Source of the DNA: Saturnia japonica
Taxonomy: Eukaryota; Arthropoda; Insecta; Lepidoptera; Saturniidae
Direction of reading: 5' to 3'
Assembly (NCBI GenBank): GCA_033032175.1
Contig: CM065318.1
Coordinates: 8,494,001 to 8,558,000 of the forward strand
Length of the DNA stretch: 64,000 nucleotides
Shown here piece after piece: positions 55,640 through 64,000 of the stretch. The translations under genes were made by a program, and so were the position numbers. Under the pieces are notes generated by a model that saw only the letters and a program-made list of their open reading frames with translations, ran no database searches and was not told the origin of the DNA. Every line of letters starts with the position of its first letter. The stretch's first letter is position 1.

Positions 55640-56264
55640 CAGTAAAAGTTCCTTATTCGCGCTTCCTTCATTCGCGTTTTCACTATTCGCGGATCTAATC
55701 GGTATATTGATTGTTTTGAGTGCAAACAGCCGAAATTGCGAATGGACTAGGACGAGACGGGTTCGAACAGATAGAATCAAGTGACATTCAGACGTTGCTT
55801 GAATCGCAAGCAACTGAAACCGACTTGAAGGAAATGTTAAATTCACAGCCCATTGAAAAAGAGGCTTCAACAAGCACGGGAAACGTGACATTTAATTTGA
55901 AAAATCTTAGTGAAGGTTTAAGAATGGCAAATGAGCTTTGTGATTTCTTTACGAAAATTGAGTTAATTGCTCTAGCAAATTGCTAATTCCACTGCTAAAT
56001 ATCAGTCTGAATTAAAGGAGCTTTTAAAAACTGCCAAGCAAGAAAAAATTACATAATTCTTTGAACCATTGCCTAAGCCTGAAGCCTAAGCCTAATATGG
56101 TCAAAAATTTCAATTAAATTTATTTATTTATATTTTTTAATTGTTTTTTTTATTTTGTCAGCTAGGAACGTATCCCCTATAATCCATTTAAATTACCATT
56201 CCATATTCACGGATTCTGTATTCGCGGCATATTTACGGAAAATATACTCCGCGAATAGAGCTTG
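55640..56264 (+). mobile_element. Internally deleted Tigger/pogo-like element retaining a C-terminal tail
   Basis: TA on both sides (55638-55639 and 56265-56266). The left end is CAGTAAAAGTTCCTTATTCG and the right, read inward, CAAGCTCTATTCGCGGAG. Subterminal TATTCGCG phrases recur on both sides. Inside, 55720-55986 encodes an acidic segment (FEQIESSDIQTLLESQATET; LKNLSEGLRMANELCDFF) typical of the tail of Tigger transposases. The HTH and DDE core are absent, so this is a 625-bp deletion derivative. Confidence 0.7.
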
Positions 56265-56287
56265 TATTTTATTTATAATTATATTAT

Positions 56288-56850
56288 ACTAGCTGTGCCC
56301 ACGGCTTCGCTCACGTGGACTACAGAATGCCAGCGCGAACTTGCTCCCCCGCTCCCGGCTATTTTAAAGACAAAAATGCTTATTGTGGGTGTTCCTTAGA
56401 AGATAGATGTATACTCGTATATACATGTACTATAGATAAAGATATCGTGACATGTTAAATGCGTAGGAATTTTGAGGTAGATGTGTGGGAGGAGGTGGGT
56501 GGATAAAAATTATTTTCAAATTTAGGGTCTGTAAAAGCTATAGCTCGGATATTAAAAATCTTAATTGTTAACACCCACCCCCGCAATCCATATTATGAGT
56601 AGGTTGTTATAAAATTCGCTCTTAGATCTTTTTTACATCACTTAAAGAAGATTCCTACCAAATTTGGAGACGATAGGAGCTATATTTAAAAAACAGTAAT
56701 TTTTCATTGTTAACGCCCCCGCAAACCCCATTTTGGGGGAAATTTTTAAAATCCGTTCTTAGCTGACCTCTACATGGTAAAAGTAATATTCCTGCCAAAT
56801 TTCAAGTATCTAGGTCTTATAGTTCCAGAGATATCGTGATTATATAATAA
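56288..56850 (+). repeat. LINE-type 3' end, family A long copy
   Basis: CTAGCTGTGCCCACGGCTTC, GTGGACTACAGAATGCCAGC, CTCCCGGCTATTTTAAAGAC. From about 56500 there are two related units of roughly 180 bp, each with a GTTCTTAG/GCTCTTAG phrase, CCTRCCAAATTT and TAGGAGCTAT or CTAGGTCTTATAG. Confidence 0.65.
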
Positions 56851-57144
56851 TTATAATATATAATGTTGGTTGGTTATTTGATGAAAACAGTAAATATGAA
56901 CGTTTCAAGGATTTAATTGAATCTCTCAAGAAAATAGCTAGTGAAAATAGATTCGTTTTTTATACAAAAATGGTTTTTTTTTTTCGATATGAATTATTAA
57001 AAGTTTAATAAATATTTGCAATGATAAATCGAACATTCAATTATTGGTTTGTTGTAAAGGATTTCGGCGCCCCTCATTTGATGGGGTCCGCCTGCGGTGC
57101 AGGCCTTGCAGGCCGGCTGGCGTCACGTCGGCCCTGAAAAGTAC

Positions 57145-57370
57145 ACAAGTATGCCTGATCGTAGCGCAGTGGTGGTAAACCCTACTATTGACCTGAGAAG
57201 TAGCGGGTTCGATCACTGCATATGACCGACATTGGTGTGATGAACATAATTATTGTTAGGTGTGTCTGGGTGTAATATTATATATGTAAATATAGTGTAT
57301 CAGCTGTTTCGTTACCGTAATACAAACTTTGTTGAGTTTGGCCGTGTGTGAAATTGTGTCCCCATAGTTA
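57145..57370 (+). repeat. tRNA-derived SINE (third family)
   Basis: Head: GATCGTAGCGCAGTGGTGGT (A-box region) and AGCGGGTTCGATCACTGC (B-box). Body: GACATTGGTGTGATGAACAT, GTGTCTGGGTGTAATATTAT, and AATACAAACTTTGTTGAGTT near its end. Not a tRNA gene because no acceptor stem pairs. Confidence 0.7.
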
Positions 57371-57379
57371 AAAACATAT

Positions 57380-58685
57380 ATTCTAAAATGGTTACAGTTA
57401 AGAGTTTTCAAGTATTTTAGTGTGACTGAAGATATCTAGTTACCTATCGTTTAAGAACACGGAGTGATGATTTTCTTTCATTTGAACACATACAGCTACT
57501 TGTCTGATAATGTACTTAGAGTCGAATGTAACGACATGCACGATTCCACTCGTACTGTATACAATATTGGCACGCGATTGCGCGCAATATTTTCACACGC
57601 TACAGTCGCATCATACTTAGCGCACGTCATAAAAATACGCAATCGCGATAACTGAATCCCTTTCGCCAATACCATTTCCGATACCGGCCTTGATGATTAT
57701 CATCTGAATTTAAATCGGCATGAAGTTTGCTTTCACGATTCTTAAGAGATTCAATTTATACTGGAGTACAACGATTCGAGACAATTGCAAAATAATGTGA
57801 ATATCGTTTAATATTTTTAGCTTTTTCTTTTTAATCTTCAATTGTGTAAAACAAATAATAATACCTACCTACTGCACGTCGACTTCCTTTTGCGTAGTTA
57901 TGTGTTTGTGATAATTTTAAACAGTTTGTCGTAACTTGTATAATTTCGACGAATGTGAATTTAACCTTTATAGCGGTAAGTACTTTCAAATCGATTATAC
58001 TTAAAATGCATGTAAATAATAATACCTGTCGTGATACGCAACAGATCTAATCGCTGTGAACCGAGCAAGACGTAATCGTAACGAATTTTTATAAACTTTG
58101 GATAATCGACTAATCACATACCTACCTACCACTTTCACTGTTTCCTACACAAGATTTACTTAATCTATTAGTTATCTACCTACTGCATGAATACGTTTAA
58201 CAGTCGGTCACGATATAAGAATTAGAAAGCTCCAAAACAATTTTTTTTAAATTATTTAATTTAAATATTTAAATCAGACAGGTTTATCAATAGCAAGAAA
58301 ATGTTTTGAAACAACGAAATTTCCTGGTTATTCAAATTTTTTGTTTGGCAGACATTGCGTTGCATGGATTTAAATGTTAATATAGTCGCCGTTGGCAATA
58401 ATAAATCATTTTCGGATGGCGTAATCATAAAACTTACAATTGTATTAATGCATTAATTGATAAAATATATTCAGGATCCGTAGATTTCTACCACGAAATT
58501 GCTAAAGCATATTATGTAGGTAGATCGCGCCGGTCCTTGAATCCTTTTATGCTTTGCTAGGATTAATTAATTGAGTTACTACATTTTAGTTAGAATAGGT
58601 AACTACTGAAAATACTAAATACAATAACAGAGTACATTTGTGACAGATTCCTTTATCTAATATTATTAAGTGAGCAATTTCCGAC
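57380..58685. other. Intergenic stretch without recognised gene
   Basis: A patch at 57555-57655 contains CACGCGATTGCGCGCAATAT and, 85 bp on, the inverted word CGCAATCGCG. The rest is plain AT-rich sequence. Confidence 0.4.
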
Positions 58686-58689
58686 TATA

Positions 58690-58860
58690 TATTACTATAT
58701 ATATATATATGTAATTGGTTTCTCAGAAACGGCTCTAACGATATGTCGATATCGATTTGTATTTAGATAATGTTTTATATTCCAAGTTTACCTAGACAGT
58801 TGTTTATCTTCTTATTTTTAGAGGACACAGAGCGCAGCTCTGTCGCCTAGATATTTATTT
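58690..58860 (+). repeat. Interspersed repeat, family D copy 3, preceded by an (AT)n run
   Basis: ATATATATATATATGTAATT, GGTTTCTCAGAAACGGCTCT and CCAAGTTTACCTAGACAG match 50150-50270. Confidence 0.6.
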
Positions 58861-59313
58861 ATTCATTTGCGGTAACTCTAAAGGAAATTACGTAAATACG
58901 AAGCTTTATCATTATTCCCCAAAGAAAGTTCAGGTCCTACTCGAGGTATGCTCGACCGTTTAGTTCCCTGTATATATCTTTTAATTCTTTACAGAGTCAT
59001 AAAATTATAATATAAGATATTATGTTGACGTCCTTTTAATGTATGAAATTTATTTTATAATATTTTTGAAACGTTTCATTTATTGTTATTATTAACATAA
59101 TATTATTTTTGTTAGAAAATATAAAACTTTTTAATTTTTTTTCAATCTTGTGTGAGGTTTACATTTAGCTGTCGTATTATGGACTGATTATGAGGCCAAT
59201 TAAATTCGTTAACAAGTTAATTAATGTTATTATAATACTCATAATTATTATAAGGTTCTTATGAACCTTGTTATATGAACATAAAATTACTACCGGTTTA
59301 TCATTTATTATAA

Positions 59314-59886
59314 CGTGTCCAGAAAAAAGCGCACGTAAAATAACGTCACAGGTAATAAAACGCACGTTACATGAGCTCACAAGAAATATCCCCAAGTGGA
59401 AAATTGCGCACATGGATTTGATCGCACATAAAAATCCTCTCATTAATAAACACTCATAGAAAAAAATCGCATTGATTTGAATAAGATAAAGATATTATAA
59501 AATACGAATATTTTTTTCTGTTAAAATTAGTTAGGTTGAATTTTGATCACAAAGCTAGAAACAATTATCCGTTGAAAATTCATATACAAGCCCTAGATGT
59601 ACATATCATCAAAATTAAAAACAAGACAAAATCTCTAAAACTAATGGCCTAAGGCATCAATCAGCCAGCCAGTTTATTAAAATGTGTTGTTAGATTTGGT
59701 TCTGTTTGAAATTAATTCATAATATAGAATTGCGTTTTTTCTATGTGTGGATTTATACATGTGAAGTTTTTCTGTGTGGGATTAAATCCATGTGCGCAAT
59801 TTTCCACGTGCAGATATTTTTTGTGGGCTCTTGTAACATTGCGCTATTTTCTGTACGGTTCTTTCATGTGCGCCTTTTCCCGAATC
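59314..59886. mobile_element. Foldback (large inverted repeat) element
   Basis: Two arms of about 160-170 bp (59314-59475 and 59727-59886) are diverged inverted copies of each other, around a 250-bp centre. Shared words include GGAAAATTGCGCACATGGAT in the left arm and its complement ATCCATGTGCGCAATTTTCC in the right arm, exact over 20 bp. Within an arm, GCGCACRT-like words recur. The candidate target duplication is TATTATAA at 59306-59313 and 59887-59894. No transposase inside. Being AT-only, the duplication is weaker evidence than the arms. Confidence 0.7.
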
Positions 59887-59899
59887 TATTATAATATAT

Positions 59900-61900
59900 A
59901 ACTAGTTATTGCTACTTTTTTCGCTGGGCGACAAAAGGATACAAAAGTATCCTATGTCATATTCCGTGACACTTTAGAATCCATCCAGACAATAAACATT
60001 ATTACACATTTATAATATACTAGAAACTTCTAAATCCTAAACTGAAATTTCGAAACGAAATAAAAAAGAAGCCGATTTTTTGCAACACCCTAATGTAGTA
60101 TTTATTTTATTAACGTCAATTAATAATTAAGTACGCAATATTATTGTGTGGTTAAAAAGGTGCGGAACCTCCGACTTCTATGCATTTCGCACGCACGTAC
60201 ACTACATTGTATGTATGTGAACATACTACGTATGACTTCAATAGGCTATGTGTTTATAATTATTACTTTACAACTATCCGCTACTTTATACTCGTTAATT
60301 ACACCGTCAAATTTAACTTCAATGAAAGAGAGAAATAAATAGCATATAGTAAAAAGATATTTTTTTTGTTCTTATTACATAAAAAATGAAACACTAAACT
60401 CATGCTTAGTTGTAGGGCATCTGGCTAATACCTATCCACACTTAAGCTGAAAATGTGACACTAAGCGTCTAATAGTTGAATTCCGTCAACTGCACTTAGA
60501 GCCAGTTCCTCTAAGCTTAACGTGACGGCTACATCGACATTTCATATCTGTTGATATTGCAGTCAAATGCGAGACCAATCAATTCCAAAAAAAAAAAATA
60601 ATTAAACTGAATATTTTAGAAACCATACTATTTTTTTTATGTAGGACTTCTAATCAGTGTAAAAAGATAGTGTCATTTTTACTTAATGAATGTTTATCGG
60701 TGATACAACCTTACGCTTCTTGGATACGTCATCTTTACTATAGTAGTGGAATTCGCGTGTTCACATTCATGGCATTTAATATTAGTCCCACGGCAATATG
60801 AATTTCTAAACGCTCTAAGTGAAATGTTGATTAATTATGATTTGCATATCCGTACTATTCGCAATTAGTTATGGGTGTGTCCACCATAATAATGTGTTGA
60901 ATTTTACCTTTCTTCGTTTAACCTGCGAAGAAAGGTTAAAGTAGATAAGATGTTTCATTATTATTTAACTATTCGTAAATACTTTATGAAATCGAAATTT
61001 TCATTAAAATTCTATAGTACAAATATACCGTATGGCACGTATTTGCAATTGAATTGTATTTATATTTTCTATATCGTCAATTAATTCGATGCTGTGTCAT
61101 CTATTTATCGGTAGGAAATTAAAATTTTAAAACCCCATTTGGTACCTACTTCTATCAGTGAACAATAATTGCAGCTATTTATTCAGTCACGAAGTTTTCG
61201 ATTGATTTCTTGCTAATTTTTAAAGTCTGCAACTGTTTTAATTATAATATACCTTTTACGTATTTACAGTAGTTAACTATTAAGATTGCTTATGTAAATA
61301 AAAAAGCCCAAATAACATAACCTGTTAATTTTTCTATTATAGCCATAGATAATACTACATCTATGATTATAGCTACTAATTGTCAACAACCGTTAGCAAA
61401 GATTGGTATGTGGAAGTTTCGCCAACTCTTAGAATTCTAGGGTACCATAAATTTATTAGTTTTTCCCATGTCATTGTATGCGCGACTTTCCGAGATACGT
61501 CATTAAATGAAAAAAAGGCTCGACTTTTAATAACTGACACACATTAAACAAAAGGAGTTTCTGCAATGCCTCTATATCAAAAAAAATATTTTTAAACATA
61601 TACAATTTATTAATTTTAAAGGCTGACATTTTCTTTTTATTCAACCAATATTTTATACAGATTGTAAGAATATATGTGGCAGCCTTACCTTTAACAAGTT
61701 TTCCTGTGATTTGTGATCTTAAGTTATAATATATTATATACTTACCTAGTATAGTATTTTTTTATATCACCTACACTATTTTGTTTAAAAAAATAACCAT
61801 ACTTTATTAGCAACTAGGTATCTTTTGACCGGGACTTCGTTCCCATGTCTTCTTTCATTCTTTTACTCCTTTTTTCTTTATTTATTTATATTACTAAGGT
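59900..61900. other. AT-rich intergenic stretch without recognised gene
   Basis: Contains a short LINE-tail-like phrase at 60470-60580 (CTGCACTTAGAGCCAGTTCC) related to 730-760. Nothing else recognised. Confidence 0.4.
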
Positions 61901-61904
61901 GGTA

Positions 61905-62160
61905 AACAAGCGTCTATCTTTAGCCTATGGTCGTCTCTAATACCATAGGTATCATCACTAGCGCGTTGCCAACTATGTACCCTCCTACCACAAGGAGCCC
62001 TGGTAACCTTAATCACAAATATAACACAAACTTATATGGATGCGTTCTTATTTAGGGTGGAGGTATTCCACCAGTCGGGTTACCCCAATAAGAAAGAAAT
62101 CTCTAAAGAGGTTTCTCTGTGCCCTACCTCTCTTACCTTTGCGGGAGTGCTATAACAATT
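61905..62160 (-). repeat. LINE-type 3' end, third copy of the repeat at 1-350
   Basis: Plus strand reads GGTGGTAAACAAGCGTCTAT, CACTAGCGCGTTGCCAACTA, CTACCACAAGGAGCCCTGG. It ends with the CTGTGCCCTACCTCTCTTAC phrase, also seen at 48899-48920. Confidence 0.6.
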
Positions 62161-62904
62161 CACAAATTTATTGATTTAATTTTATTAGCATGAATGGTTA
62201 AAGAACAAACAAAGAAACTTTCTATTTACCTATATACGTAAATTTCGACCATATGTGAAGTTATATTTTGCACTATAAATTCGATCAGCGACCATATGCG
62301 GTATTAACGGGGTGTAGTATTATCACATTCACGGAAGTGCGTCAGATAAGGGTTTTGGGTGTATTTCAAACTAACATTATAAATTTTGGGAATATTTTTC
62401 CTGACATCTAACAAACTGGGGTACCTATGTAGTGAATTTAGTCGTGCTTACGGTAAGATTGTTTCTTTAAATACATTCAAGTTCCCTATTGAAGTAACTT
62501 TCTACAAGAATATGTGCATTTATTATCTAAAGGTCAATTTGGTTCCAACTGATTCTGGTTAGAAAGGAGTGGTGTTGACTTAATACCATTGTTTGGAACA
62601 AAAATATCAGACACGAGATGTAATAAACAAATGAATTAAACATACTTATTGCTAAACAATTTATGAAGTTATACTATAGAACTACCTAATTAGGTTAAAG
62701 GTAATTTTAGCGACAGCACTGTCGTAAGCCGCTCTGAAGATTTAAGCACGAGTTTTCGTTGTCTCAAAATTAGACACCACCTGACATCTTCACTCCACTC
62801 CTCGTGAAAATGATACTTCATAGAAAATGCAAGATAATTACAAATGTAAATAAAAAATTAACATTTAAATAACTGTAGTACATATAATATAGCAATATAT
62901 GTAT

Positions 62905-63270
62905 GAACTAGCTGTACCCCACGGTTTCACCCGTGTTAATTTTATCCGACAAACACCGCGGCGTGTAGCCAGTCTATCATAATTGTTCTCACTTCCCGCA
63001 TGTACAAATTATTTTAATATTCCATTATCTCCTAAACATGTGTCCAAATAATTCGGATAAAGTAGAACACGCGGATAAAGTAGTTCGGGAGGGCTTCCAC
63101 TTCCTTCTTACTTAACTAAAATCAATATTGTAGACTAGCTGAGAATTGTAGCCTAATGTTAGATAGTCTATACTATGACTCGTGAATCTGACTATCATAC
63201 ACAAAAAGAATTTTTCGAATCCGACTGGTAGTTCCAGAGATTAGCGTGTTTAACAAACAAACAAAAAACT
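62905..63270 (+). repeat. LINE-type 3' end, family B copy
   Basis: CTAGCTGTACCCCACGGTTT, CCGACAAACACC, GTCTATCATAATTGTTCTCA, the TTCGAATCCGACTGGTAGTT phrase and the GATTAGCGTGTTTAACAAAC close. Confidence 0.65.
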
Positions 63271-63654
63271 TTTTCCGCTTTATTATATTATTATAGTAGA
63301 GATAGATAGTGTCATTGTTAAAAAACTTTCCTTAATAGTTTCGTTACTTTGTATAAGTCCGTGGAAATTAATCATGTATAAATAGTTATTTCCTTTACGT
63401 CACTAATTGTTGGGAAAATGTGACAGAAATTGCATTGGTATCTATCACACATTTGTTGTTGTATTTGCAGTTACTGTATCACGCATCTATGTTGAATTTT
63501 AAGTTGTAATATCTATGCTAATAAATATTAGTAACAAAATGCACAAAAGTTTTTTTATTAGGATTGTTATTGATTTAAGCCAAGTGGGAGAACTAGTTTT
63601 TGAGTGTAGCTGCTAGAGCACAACTGTAAGTGTTCTATAAGTGCTTGACGACCT

Positions 63655-63815
63655 TGAGGACGGTAGCCAGTCAGCCCGGCATTAGAAAATAATCGATCGC
63701 CATCCTATGGTTCTATCACGATGTTTTCCTTCACCGAAACCTCAGGCTCATTGTAGGGATTCGAAATCATGTCGATCGATGCGGTGTCCGTACACGCTAC
63801 CACTGAGTCATTTTA
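63655..63815 (-). repeat. tRNA-derived SINE, copy 2 of the family at 9690-9895
   Basis: Plus strand reads CGATGTTTTCCTTCACCGAA, CTCATTGTAGGGATTCGAAA, GCGGTGTCCGTACACGCTAC, CACTGAGTCA. This is the same wording and orientation as the first copy. Confidence 0.7.
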
Positions 63816-64000
63816 ACATTAGGATTTGCCCCGTTTACTTATACGTACATTAAAAAAAAAAAATGTCATTTCGAAGATAAACTACAGTATCTGTTTATTC
63901 TGTAAATTGTACTTGAAGTTACAGTGTAAATAAGCATAACGAGCAATATGTTCCGCCCCGTTTCACTGATTAACTGCTATAAATACGTTATAATTATGTT

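Overview
The window is AT-rich eukaryotic DNA with short spliced host genes set in a dense field of decayed transposable elements. An insect, very probably a moth or butterfly (Lepidoptera), is the best reading. The basis is the combination of interspersed repeats: LINE 3' ends that open with CTAGCTGTGCCC or CTAGCTGGTGCCC, tRNA-derived SINEs, RTE- and Jockey-type LINE fragments, and several Tc1/mariner and Tigger relatives. The host proteins also look insect-like. The species cannot be named from the sequence alone.

Three host genes are supported. (1) Arp3, actin-related protein 3 of the Arp2/3 complex, is a full-length 418-residue single-exon reading frame on the minus strand at 25731-26987. 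(2) A LEPROT/Vps55-family membrane protein (leptin receptor overlapping transcript-like) lies on the minus strand between 33179 and 37553 in four exons. Its first exon does not join in phase with the second as the bases stand. (3) Rpb5 (POLR2E), the shared subunit of RNA polymerases I, II and III, lies on the plus strand between 43413 and 49447. Its six exons give an exact 210-residue protein. LEPROT and Rpb5 are divergent, about 5.9 kb apart, and the gap holds an RTE-type LINE and an LTR-like remnant. A CpG-rich island with an initiator-like motif and a splice-donor-like end (about 2150-2535) may be the promoter and untranslated first exon of a gene running rightward out of recognisable sequence.

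Layout: 1-12 kb holds a LINE 3' end, the CpG island, a Tc1/mariner 3' fragment, an R2/R4-like LINE tail, a near-complete Tigger/pogo element (5447-7491), a SINE and a decayed tandem repeat. 12-25 kb is nearly all interspersed repeats, with two RTE tails back to back and a decayed DD41-type transposon (23400-24698). 25-32 kb has Arp3 and a Jockey LINE split by a 1.07 kb unclassified insertion with a 7-bp target duplication. 32-38 kb has a hAT-like MITE and the LEPROT gene, whose second intron carries a mariner. 38-43 kb has the RTE LINE and LTR remnant. 43-50 kb is Rpb5 with repeats in its introns. 52.5-56.3 kb is a cluster of three DNA transposons with visible terminal repeats: a Tc1-like DD34E copy, a nearly intact DD41D copy, and an internally deleted Tigger derivative. 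59.3-59.9 kb holds an inverted-repeat (foldback) element. The right end is LINE and SINE fragments.

No cooperating gene system, CRISPR array, operon or RNA gene was found. The most useful observations concern transposon structure: exact target-site duplications, one almost-functional DD41D transposase, and an unclassified repeat present in two copies. The LEPROT splice-phase conflict is also worth checking.
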